Assembly: GCA_964570205.1 (NCBI GenBank)
Contig: CAZMXI010000228.1
Span: forward strand, 1-6,357
Length of the DNA stretch: 6,357 nucleotides
Direction: 5' to 3'
From: CAZMXI01 sp964570205
GTDB taxonomy: Bacteria > Planctomycetota > Phycisphaerae > Tepidisphaerales > Tepidisphaeraceae
The position numbers and the translations under genes were made by a program. Below are positions 1 to 6,293 of the stretch, one piece after another. Every line of letters starts with the position of its first letter. The first letter of the stretch is position 1. A model generated the notes under the pieces. That model saw only the letters and a program-made list of their open reading frames with translations. It did no database searches and was not told the DNA's origin.

Positions 1-1
1 C

Positions 2-826
2 GGGTGGGCGGCATTGGCGGGCGTGTTGCTGCTGGGCCCGCGTCTCGGTAAGTACAACGCCGATGGCTCAACCAACCCGATTCCCGGTCACAATATGGGA
101 TTCGCCGCCCTCGGCACCTTCATCCTGTGGCTTGGCTGGTTCGGCTTCAATCCCGGCTCGACCATGGGCGCCACCACGCAGATCGGCCACATCGCCGTGA
201 CCACCAACACCGCCGCCGCATTCGGCGCTGTTGGTGCGACCATCACCGCCTGGGCTCTGCTCGGCAAGCCCGACCTGAGCATGATCCTCAACGGCTGTCT
301 CGCCGGCCTGGTCGCCATCACCGCCCCGTGCGCTGTCGTGAGTGTGGGCGCATCGGCCGTCATCGGCCTGGTTGGCGGCATCCTCGTCGTCTTCTCGGTC
401 CTCTTCTGGGACAAGGTTCGCATTGACGATCCGGTGGGCGCCCTCTCGGTTCACCTGGTCAACGGCACCTGGGGTGTGATTGCGGTCGGCCTGTTCGCCG
501 CGCCGGCCGTCATCGCCGAGTATGGCATGAGCGCCGCCGTCAACGCCGGCCTCTTCTACGGCGGCGGCTTCGGCCAGCTCGGCGTGCAGCTTCTGGGCAT
601 CGCCGCCGTCGGTGCCTTCGTCATGGCGTGCAGCCTTGTCGGCTGGGCGATCCTCAAGGCCACTGTCGGCATGAGGGTCAGCGCCAACGAGGAACTGGAA
701 GGCCTTGACATCGGCGAGCACGGCATGGAGGCCTACCCCGGCTTCTCAAGTGAGAGTGTAGGCAGCGACGGCGTGTCGTCGGCCTCGCCGATGCCGTACC
801 CGCGCGGAGAAGTGGCCCCGGCCTGA
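2..826 (+). CDS. amt: Ammonium transporter (Amt family), C-terminal part, 5' end outside window
   Basis: This is the C-terminal 274 residues of an Amt/Mep/Rh-family ammonium channel, an inner-membrane trimer that conducts ammonium/ammonia. The frame is open from base 2 (GWAALAG...), so the TTG at 14 is internal and the true start lies upstream. Visible family signatures are GPRLGKY, the LGWFGFNPGS helix, NTNTAAAFGA, and DDPVGALSVHLVNGTWG, whose His (codon 452-454) matches the second of the pore 'twin' histidines. The first twin His should lie a few codons left of the window. The conserved cytoplasmic tail GLDIGEHGMEAYPGF is present; in this family it mediates subunit coupling and PII (GlnK) control. 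After it comes a tail of about 26 residues rich in Ser, Gly and Pro that is unlike the conserved core. No glnK is in view; it could lie upstream. Family assignment is near certain; the gene symbol is generic. Confidence 0.96.
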   Translation, partial: GWAALAGVLLLGPRLGKYNADGSTNPIPGHNMGFAALGTFILWLGWFGFNPGSTMGATTQIGHIAVTTNTAAAFGAVGATITAWALLGKPDLSMILNGCLAGLVAITAPCAVVSVGASAVIGLVGGILVVFSVLFWDKVRIDDPVGALSVHLVNGTWGVIAVGLFAAPAVIAEYGMSAAVNAGLFYGGGFGQLGVQLLGIAAVGAFVMACSLVGWAILKATVGMRVSANEELEGLDIGEHGMEAYPGFSSESVGSDGVSSASPMPYPRGEVAPA

Positions 827-855
827 TCTCCGCCACACAGTTTGCCTCAAGGTCC

Positions 856-899
856 GCGGACCACGTGCCACCTCCTCGGCGCGTGGTCCGCCCCTTTTT
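856..899 (+). terminator. Intrinsic terminator of the ammonium transporter gene
   Basis: The arms 856-869 and 878-891 pair over 14 base pairs (13 Watson-Crick, one G-T at 866/881) around an 8-base loop. The stem is followed by CCC and then five T (895-899). It starts 29 bases after the amt stop. Read on the opposite strand the hairpin has no T-run behind it, so it should act for the + strand gene and not for the convergent methyltransferase gene, whose stop is at 926-928. Confidence 0.85.
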
Positions 900-925
900 C
901 CTGAAGCCGATTGGGCGATGCAGGA

Positions 926-1636
926 TCAGCGGGTCGTTCCGGGCATCAGTCTCTTCATGATGAACAGATAGTTGAACCCGCGCAGGAAGAAATTGCCCTC
1001 TTCGGCCGCCATGCGGTAGTTTCCCATGCGCAGCGTCTTATTGTGACGGGTGACCGAAATGATGTCGACAGGCTCGAACCGCTGCTTAAGGCGGGCGAAC
1101 AACTCAAAACCAATAGGGTGAAATGCCTGCCCATGGACGTAGGAATCGCTCACGTAAAGAGCCATGTGCCGACCGGGCTTCAACACGCGATGGATTTCGG
1201 CGATCACCTGCTCCATCGCCTGGTAGTACTCGCCAGAGGCGGCATCCAGCTTGCCGATATCGCGGGGGTCCGGACCGTATTCCAGATGGGTGGAATACGG
1301 TGGATCAATGAAGACGAAATCCACCTTGCCAGTCAGTTCCGGCGGCAGCTTGCGGGCATCAACGCGGAAGACATCCTTGCGCGTGGGGTGAACATCGTAA
1401 CCCAGGGCCCGCCGACCAATGTCACGCGCGACATCCAAGGTGGTCCCGCTGCCGGCCATGGGGTCGACGACCAATTCGTTCGGCTTGGTGTATCGCTGAA
1501 GCAGATTCCAGATGATGTAACTGGGGGTCGCGCCGCGATAATTGGGATCGCCTTGAAGATCCTCGCCATAGTGCTGTGAGGGATAGTCCCAGAGAGTCGT
1601 CACCTGAATGCGCAGCGCCGGCTTCTTGAACTTCAT
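926..1636 (-). CDS. Small DNA amino-methyltransferase (N6-adenine/N4-cytosine type)
   Basis: The product is 236 residues and resembles the N6_N4_Mtase group (PF01555-like) of S-adenosylmethionine-dependent methyltransferases. Seen directly: N-terminal TTLWDYPSQHYG (residues 13-24); TPSYIIWNLLQRYT (37-50), which resembles motif X; the SAM-binding motif I DPMAGSGTT (58-66); the acidic motif II/III region GYDVHP (79-84); the catalytic motif IV DPPY (111-114); and a VLKPG turn (151-155). The order is X, I, then IV, unlike the beta-class order with IV first. The protein is short, with only about 120 residues after DPPY to serve as target recognition. No restriction gene is beside it, so I infer an orphan (solitary) methyltransferase. 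Methylation of RNA cannot be excluded, because DPPY also occurs in RNA enzymes. The ATG at 1636 is the only sensible start; its leader has no clear Shine-Dalgarno. The gene is convergent with amt and divergent from the next gene. Confidence 0.88.
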   Translation of the reverse strand: MKFKKPALRIQVTTLWDYPSQHYGEDLQGDPNYRGATPSYIIWNLLQRYTKPNELVVDPMAGSGTTLDVARDIGRRALGYDVHPTRKDVFRVDARKLPPELTGKVDFVFIDPPYSTHLEYGPDPRDIGKLDAASGEYYQAMEQVIAEIHRVLKPGRHMALYVSDSYVHGQAFHPIGFELFARLKQRFEPVDIISVTRHNKTLRMGNYRMAAEEGNFFLRGFNYLFIMKRLMPGTTR

Positions 1637-1717
1637 TCCGCCATTATTTCATGAAAGGCCCGGGCATGCCACGGTGCCGCTTTCTCTTATAGTGCGCACT
1701 GAATGGAGTAGATACGC
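1637..1717. promoter_or_regulatory. Divergent promoter region with two palindromes
   Basis: This 81-base gap separates the leftward methyltransferase gene from the rightward YkgJ-family gene. A + strand -10-like TATAGT (1688-1693) overlaps a - strand -10-like TATAAG (1691 to 1686). Neither has a good -35 hexamer at 16-18 bases. Two perfect 10-base palindromes are present: AGTGCGCACT (1691-1700), overlapping the -10 elements, and TTTCATGAAA (1647-1656), in the methyltransferase leader. These could be operator half-site pairs, but a role is inferred from symmetry and position only. Confidence 0.35.
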
Positions 1718-2077
1718 TTGGCCATCTTCGGCGACTGCCCCTGCGACCAATGCGTTGCCGCATGCTGCAGGCAAAACGGGCACGATTACGCCGTGTTGTT
1801 GGAAGGCGATGAGCGACAAAGATTTGCGCCTTTTGCGATCGAGGCAAGGATCAGCGCACCGCGGGGCATCATGGTAGAAAGGGTCTTGCCCTACGCCGGC
1901 GGCCGGTGCCAGTTTCTGGACGATCACGATCAGTGCACAATCTACGCAGGCAGGCCCATCCATTGTCGCCGCTTCGAATGCATCGGCGGCTTACATCTTC
2001 GCGGGTCCGACGTCTCGTCACACAGCCCGTTTCTGAAGCGCAACCCCCAAGTCCTCCATGTCTTGGAGCGGCTCTAA
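1718..2077 (+). CDS. YkgJ-family cysteine-cluster (zinc/iron-chelating) protein
   Basis: This 119-residue protein belongs to the CxxCxxCC family (PF03692; YkgJ/UPF0153), small cytoplasmic proteins thought to bind a metal ion or Fe-S cluster; their function is not well defined. Cysteines at 7, 9, 12, 16 and 17 form the N-terminal cluster (Cys9-xx-Cys12-xxx-Cys16-Cys17). The second half has the family block from Cys64 to Cys88: GRCQFL, DQCTIYAGRP and HCRRFEC, with Cys64, 73, 83 and 88. The start is TTG at 1718, chosen because GGAG (1705-1708) sits 9 bases upstream and the cluster begins at once; no in-frame ATG precedes the cysteines. The gene stands alone, divergent from the methyltransferase gene, with an 86-base gap before cstA. 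The C-terminal 30 residues have no recognisable motif. Family is confident, function is not. Confidence 0.9.
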   Translation: MAIFGDCPCDQCVAACCRQNGHDYAVLLEGDERQRFAPFAIEARISAPRGIMVERVLPYAGGRCQFLDDHDQCTIYAGRPIHCRRFECIGGLHLRGSDVSSHSPFLKRNPQVLHVLERL

Positions 2078-2121
2078 TTTGAATTTTCCCGACCCGAATC
2101 GATTCCCCCTCCGGGCGGCCT

Positions 2122-2130
2122 TGGTAGAAT
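2122..2130 (+). promoter_or_regulatory. Extended -10 promoter element of cstA
   Basis: TGG immediately before TAGAAT (2125-2130) forms an extended -10 (TGn plus a hexamer one base off TATAAT), 33 bases before the cstA start. The predicted transcript start is about 2137. There is no good -35, as is usual for extended -10 promoters. The call rests on sequence match alone. Confidence 0.4.
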
Positions 2131-2163
2131 CTGCACAGGTGCCATTGAAGGATTGGTTCAGCC

Positions 2164-3966
2164 ATGAACATTCTGCCTTTCATCGCCGGCTGCGGTATCA
2201 CGCTGGCACTGGCGTACGTCATTTATGGTCGGCTGATTTCGCGTTGGTTCGGTCTGGACTCGAGTCGTGTCACCCCCGCCGTTGAGCACGATGACGGCAT
2301 CGATTTCGTGCCAGCCCCCGCGCCGGTGGTGCTGGGCGGACATTTCACGGCCATCGCCGCGGCCGGGCCCATTGTCGGTCCGATTCTGGCTGGACAGATG
2401 TTCGGCTGGGTCCCGGCGATGCTCTGGATCGTGATCGGGGCAATCTTCATCGGCGGCGTCCATGACGCCGGCAGCCTGATCGCCAGTCTGCGGCATAACG
2501 CCACCAGCATCACACAGGTCGTCCGACAGCACATGAGCCGGACGGCGTACCTGACTTTCCTCCTGTTCGTGTGGTTCTGCCTGATTTACGTAATCATCGC
2601 GTTCGCGGATGTCACGGCGGGGAGCTTCGCGAAATTCTCGGAGGTGACATTCCACGTCAGCGGCCATGTGGAGCGCGTCAATGGCGGCGCGGTGGCGGTT
2701 GGGGCGGCTGCCTATCTCCTTTGCAGCGTCGCGTTGGGCCTGGCGCTCAGGTTTACCAGACTACCGTGGTGGATGGCGCTGCCGCTCTTCGTGGCAGCCC
2801 TGGGGCTGGCCATTTACGGGGCAGACCCAACTGCCCGCTGGCTGGCAGGGCACGGCGTGGGCTTCATGAACACCGAAGCCATTAAAGGCGACGCCGCAAC
2901 GGTCGGCATGTGGATCAAGCGGTGGGATATGGTCCTGCTGGCGTACTGCTTCATAGCAAGCATCGTACCGATGTGGCTTCTGCTCCAGCCACGCGGGCTG
3001 ATCGGAGCAACGTTTCTCTATGCAGCGCTGTTCTTTGGCGCGGTGGGCGCGATCCTTGGCGGCATGGGTGGAGATGCATCGCTGAAGGTGCAGTGGCCGG
3101 CATTCACCGGATTCAGCGCTGGCGATGGCTCGGTGCTGTTCCCGTTCCTGTTCATCACAATCGCGTGCGGAGCCTGTTCGGGCTTCCACAGCGTCGTCAG
3201 CTCGGGCACCACGTGCAAGCAAATCCGGAATGAACGAGATGTGAAGCCGGTGGCCTACGGTGCGATGCTGCTGGAGGCGATGGTGGCGCTGTTCGCCCTG
3301 TCATGTGTGATGGTGATGGCCAAAGGCGCGGGCATCGGCAGTCCAGACGCGATTTACGCCCGCGGGATGGCGAATTTCATGAGCGTGGGTTTCAATATCC
3401 CGATGGCATTCGGGCTGGGATTTGGCTTTCTGGCATTCTCGAGCTTCGTGTTTGACACGCTGGATGTGTGCACCCGGCTGGGAAGATACGTATTCCAGGA
3501 GCTGACCGGCCTATCCGGGCTCTGGGGCGGGGCGATGGCAACCATCGCGACTCTGGCGCTGCCGGGCCTCTATCTGTGGGCGATGCCGGCCGGATCATTC
3601 AAGGACTTCTGGCTGCTTTTCGGCACCAGCAACCAGTTGCTCGCGGCGTTGACGCTGGTCGGCGTCAGCGTGTGGCTGTGGCGCACCGGCAGGCCGGTGC
3701 TGTTCGCGCTGCTTCCGGCCGGATTCATGGTCGCCAGCACAGGCACAGCACTCTATTTCAACTTCAGACACTTCTTACGATTGTACCTCGGACTCAAACC
3801 CGAGGATGTGGCGACGCGCGCGGTGCCCTACCTGATCAACATGGGCATCGCCGTAGTCCTTTTTGCCTTGGCCGGTCTGGTCGTGGGCGAGGCGATTCGC
3901 GTATTGCGCCGGTCGCGGCGGGAGTCGCTCGGCTTCGCGGTTGTATCAAGGCAACGGGTATCGTGA
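2164..3966 (+). CDS. cstA: Carbon starvation protein CstA-type peptide/pyruvate transporter
   Basis: This 600-residue multi-pass inner-membrane protein is of the CstA family (PF02554 plus the CstA_5TM region). E. coli relatives are CstA, linked to peptide uptake under carbon starvation, and BtsT, a pyruvate importer; the substrate here cannot be told from sequence. The family core is clear: TPAVEHDDGIDFVP (37-50), GGHFTAIAAAGPIVGPILA (58-76), GGVHDAGS (97-104), FIASIVPMWLLLQPRG (263-278), ITIACGACSGFHSVVSSGTT (331-350) and FGTSNQLLAALTLVGVSVWL (486-505). Many hydrophobic segments run through the length, and the C-terminus is basic (RVLRRSRRES). It is about 100 residues shorter than E. coli CstA (701). 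The ATG at 2164 is preceded by GAAGGA (2147-2152), 11 bases away, and places the first membrane helix at residues 4-22. A PAS-domain gene follows 61 bases on with no terminator between, which suggests cotranscription. Confidence 0.95.
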   Translation: MNILPFIAGCGITLALAYVIYGRLISRWFGLDSSRVTPAVEHDDGIDFVPAPAPVVLGGHFTAIAAAGPIVGPILAGQMFGWVPAMLWIVIGAIFIGGVHDAGSLIASLRHNATSITQVVRQHMSRTAYLTFLLFVWFCLIYVIIAFADVTAGSFAKFSEVTFHVSGHVERVNGGAVAVGAAAYLLCSVALGLALRFTRLPWWMALPLFVAALGLAIYGADPTARWLAGHGVGFMNTEAIKGDAATVGMWIKRWDMVLLAYCFIASIVPMWLLLQPRGLIGATFLYAALFFGAVGAILGGMGGDASLKVQWPAFTGFSAGDGSVLFPFLFITIACGACSGFHSVVSSGTTCKQIRNERDVKPVAYGAMLLEAMVALFALSCVMVMAKGAGIGSPDAIYARGMANFMSVGFNIPMAFGLGFGFLAFSSFVFDTLDVCTRLGRYVFQELTGLSGLWGGAMATIATLALPGLYLWAMPAGSFKDFWLLFGTSNQLLAALTLVGVSVWLWRTGRPVLFALLPAGFMVASTGTALYFNFRHFLRLYLGLKPEDVATRAVPYLINMGIAVVLFALAGLVVGEAIRVLRRSRRESLGFAVVSRQRVS

Positions 3967-4027
3967 CCCTGCGTGACCAGGCGTCTCCGCGGGTCGCGCT
4001 TGGCAAGAACGGAAAGTGGGATTTCAT

Positions 4028-5545
4028 ATGCGCAGCACGATGATGTATGCGCCGTTCCCGGTGATGATCTACGCCGAGGATGGGCAGATCATCCAGCTCA
4101 ACGATGTCTGGACGGAGTTAAGCGGCTATGGCATCGATGACGTCCCGACCTTCAATGACTGGTGCCGCAAGGCGCAACCGGAATTGCGGCCATGCACATC
4201 GGAAGACATGGATGCGCTGTTTGAGTGCGAACAGCGCGTGGAGGAGGGTGAACAGCCCGTCCTGACAACTTACGGCACCAGGGTGATCTGGGACTTCAGC
4301 TCAGCGCCTCTGGGCCGGCTCGATGACGGCAGGCGCGCGGTCCTGCGGATGGCGGCGGATGTCACCAACCGCCGAGAACTCGAGCGAGCGCTGCAACGGA
4401 CCAACCGCCGGCTCCAGGCAATGGTCAAGGCATGCCCGCTGGCCATCATTGTGGGCGATGTGAACAACCGGGTGCGGGTGTGGAGCCCCGCGGCCGAGCG
4501 GATGTTCGCGTGGAAAGAGGAAGAAGTCCTCGGAAAGGCGCCGCCGTCGATCCCGCCCGAGCACCAGCCAGACCACGCGAAAATGCGCATTGAGGTCTCC
4601 CGGTCGCAACAGCCAGTCTACTATGAGACCGTCCAGCAAACCAAGGACGGCAGACGAATCGACGTTGGAGTCTGGGCGACGGCCCTGTTCGAGGACAATG
4701 GCGCATCCGACGGGGAGATGGGGCTGCTGGTGGATATCACCGAGCGCAAGCGGAACGAAGAGGCTCTGCGCAGGAGCGAACAGCGGAACCGGGCACTGCT
4801 GGCGGCGATTCCCGACCTCATGTTCCGCCTCAGCCGCGACGGGGTTTATCTGGACTATGTGTCCGTGACGGAGCAGGCGCTGGTGCCGCCCGATCAGTTC
4901 CTCGGACGGACCATGAGCCAAGTGCTGCCGCCGGACGTGGCTGAGCCTGGCATGAGGGCCCTCCGGCAGGCCGCAAGCACCGGGCAATTGCAGACGTTTG
5001 AGTTTTCTCTGGTCAAGTCCGGCCAGAGGCGGTATTACGAAGGCCGCTTCGTGGCCTGCGGGCCCGACGAGGTGTTGCTGATTATTCGAAACATCACCGA
5101 ACAGCATCTCGGCCAGGAAGCATTGCGCCGGGCCAACCACACCATGAACGCGGTCTTGCGCGCGACGCCTCATGCGATCGTGGTGATCTCTCCGGACGGC
5201 ATCGTCAGGAGTTGGAACCCGGCCGCCGAGGCCGCCTTCGGATGGCGGGAAGACGAGGTCATTGGCAAGCCCCTGCCGTTGATCCCCGCGGAGCAGTTGG
5301 CCTTGTTCAACCAGAACCGGTCTCTTCTGATGACAGGCCAGGCGCCCCCCGTCAGCCAGGTGCCCTGTCGCAGAAGCGATGGCTCGGTCGGGATGTACCA
5401 TATGGCCATCGCACCCCTCGCCGATGAGGATGGCCAGGTATCAAGCCTGATGGGAATCCTGTCGGAAACGCCTCTGCCACTCTGGCAGCCCAATGGCGGC
5501 CGGCATGCCACAAACCATCCACATCATGCCACCCAACCGCGATAG
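4028..5545 (+). CDS. Four-PAS-domain sensory protein without an output domain
   Basis: This soluble protein of 505 residues consists of tandem PAS/PAC modules: PAS1 about 5-115 (APFPVMIYAEDG, ending DVTNRRE), PAS2 about 130-240 (SPAAERMFAWKEEEVLGK, ending DITERK), PAS3 about 254-358 (IPDLMFRLSRDG, ending NITEQ) and PAS4 about 372-479 (WNPAAEAAFGWREDEVIGK). Charged helical linkers (ELERALQRTNRRLQ, NEEALRRSEQRNR, GQEALRRANHTMN) join them, as in histidine kinases. No kinase, GGDEF, EAL, HTH or phosphatase domain follows: PAS4 lacks the closing D-I-T signalling motif (it reads GILSE) and runs into a 26-residue Pro/His-rich tail. There is no signal peptide or membrane helix. ATG 4028 is preferred, with GGAAAG 11 bases upstream; GTG at 4016 would add four residues. 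It sits 61 bases behind cstA, so a role in sensing linked to that transporter is inferred. Ligand or cofactor is unknown. Confidence 0.88.
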   Translation: MRSTMMYAPFPVMIYAEDGQIIQLNDVWTELSGYGIDDVPTFNDWCRKAQPELRPCTSEDMDALFECEQRVEEGEQPVLTTYGTRVIWDFSSAPLGRLDDGRRAVLRMAADVTNRRELERALQRTNRRLQAMVKACPLAIIVGDVNNRVRVWSPAAERMFAWKEEEVLGKAPPSIPPEHQPDHAKMRIEVSRSQQPVYYETVQQTKDGRRIDVGVWATALFEDNGASDGEMGLLVDITERKRNEEALRRSEQRNRALLAAIPDLMFRLSRDGVYLDYVSVTEQALVPPDQFLGRTMSQVLPPDVAEPGMRALRQAASTGQLQTFEFSLVKSGQRRYYEGRFVACGPDEVLLIIRNITEQHLGQEALRRANHTMNAVLRATPHAIVVISPDGIVRSWNPAAEAAFGWREDEVIGKPLPLIPAEQLALFNQNRSLLMTGQAPPVSQVPCRRSDGSVGMYHMAIAPLADEDGQVSSLMGILSETPLPLWQPNGGRHATNHPHHATQPR

Positions 5546-5572
5546 GCCGCCCTGTACGGCCGTTTCCGGCGT

Positions 5573-5600
5573 TTGAAAGCACGTCCACAGGACCTATTAT
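5573..5600 (+). promoter_or_regulatory. Sigma70-type promoter of elbB
   Basis: TTGAAA (5573-5578) and TATTAT (5595-5600) are each one base off consensus and are separated by 16 bases. The predicted start is near 5607, giving a leader of about 20 bases that contains the Shine-Dalgarno. The element lies in the 82-base gap after the PAS gene, so elbB can be transcribed independently of the cstA-PAS unit. Confidence 0.6.
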
Positions 5601-5616
5601 GGCGGCAAATTCAGCC

Positions 5617-5622
5617 GGAGGT
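5617..5622 (+). promoter_or_regulatory. Strong ribosome binding site of elbB
   Basis: GGAGGT lies 5 bases before the ATG at 5628. It is the best Shine-Dalgarno in the window and fixes the elbB start. It also shows that this organism uses the standard anti-Shine-Dalgarno. Confidence 0.85.
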
Positions 5623-5627
5623 AGGAC

Positions 5628-6293
5628 ATGGCAGCGAGAGTTGGCGTGGTGCTCAGCGGTTGCGGCGTATTCGACGGCAGTGAAATCCATGAGGTCGTCA
5701 GCATCCTGATCGCGCTGGACCGTCGCGGGGCTAGGATCATCTGCATGGCGCCGAATGTGCTGCAGGCCGGCGTCGTCAATCACCTGACGAAGAAGGCCGA
5801 TCCGCAGAGCCGCGGTGTGTTGGAAGAATCAGCCCGCATCGCGCGGGGCAGCATTCGCGACATCGGCACGGTCAATGCCGGCGACCTCGATGCCCTGGTG
5901 TTCCCCGGAGGTTTGGGAGCTGCCAGGAACTTGTGCACCTTCGCTACGGATGGTTCCAACTGCACCGTGAACACCCAGGTCCAACGGCTTGTCCAGGAGA
6001 TGGTCCAGGCGAAAAAGCCCATCGCCTTCGCGTGCATCGCGCCTGTGCTGGCCGCCCGCATCCTCGGCTCCATGGGGCTGAAGCCGAAGGTGACGATCGG
6101 CACCGATGCGGGCACCGCTCACGCAATCAACGCCATGAACAGCACGCATCAGGAGGCCGGGCCGACGGACATCTGCGTCGATGAAACCAACAGGCTTGTC
6201 ACCACGCCCTGCTACATGACCGCCGCGGGCCCGTGGGAGGTGTACCAGGGCGCCGACAAGATGGTGGAGCAGATGCTGCGAATGGTCTCGTGA
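5628..6293 (+). CDS. elbB: ElbB-type DJ-1/PfpI superfamily protein (isoprenoid biosynthesis glyoxalase family)
   Basis: This 221-residue cytoplasmic protein is close in length and motif order to E. coli ElbB (217 residues). Shared blocks are VGVVLSGCGVFDGSEIHE (5-22), VINHL-like VVNHLTK (49-55), ARIARGSIR (69-77), DALVFPGGLGAARNL (88-102), the nucleophile elbow FACIAP with Cys136, TIGTD (156-160) and VTTPCYM (191-197). In this superfamily the elbow Cys works with a nearby acidic residue near the N-terminus; Glu22 is a candidate here. ElbB has been linked to isoprenoid synthesis by name and reported to have weak glyoxalase activity; its physiological role remains uncertain. The start is fixed by GGAGGT 5 bases upstream. 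It has its own promoter and follows the PAS gene on the same strand. Nothing suggests truncation. Family assignment is very secure. Confidence 0.95.
   Translation: MAARVGVVLSGCGVFDGSEIHEVVSILIALDRRGARIICMAPNVLQAGVVNHLTKKADPQSRGVLEESARIARGSIRDIGTVNAGDLDALVFPGGLGAARNLCTFATDGSNCTVNTQVQRLVQEMVQAKKPIAFACIAPVLAARILGSMGLKPKVTIGTDAGTAHAINAMNSTHQEAGPTDICVDETNRLVTTPCYMTAAGPWEVYQGADKMVEQMLRMVS

Noticed and set aside
911..1579. Long + strand open frame of 222 codons
   Set aside because: It lies antisense over the methyltransferase gene, which has clear catalytic motifs. The + strand product has no recognisable motif and is explained by codon bias in GC-rich DNA.
1658..1665. Palindrome GCCCGGGC in the divergent intergenic region
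   Set aside because: Short GC-only palindromes of this kind are expected by chance in DNA of this composition.
4301..5401. Long - strand open frame of 366 codons
   Set aside because: It is wholly antisense to the PAS gene, and its product is rich in His, Arg and Ala without domain signatures. It is a shadow of the PAS reading frame.
5474..5488. Perfect 6-base-pair hairpin CTGCCA/TGGCAG with a 3-base loop
   Set aside because: It lies inside the coding sequence of the PAS protein and is not followed by a T-run, so it is not a terminator.
5545..5565. Stem GGCCG/CGGCC just after the PAS gene stop
   Set aside because: It has only 5 base pairs with a 7-base loop and only three T behind it. This is too weak to call as an intrinsic terminator.
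5460..5600. Possible frameshift leading from the PAS protein into a histidine kinase domain
   Set aside because: The next forward frame after 5460 reads to a stop near 5575 without an H-box or any ATPase motif, and elbB starts at 5628. There is no room for a kinase domain in this window.
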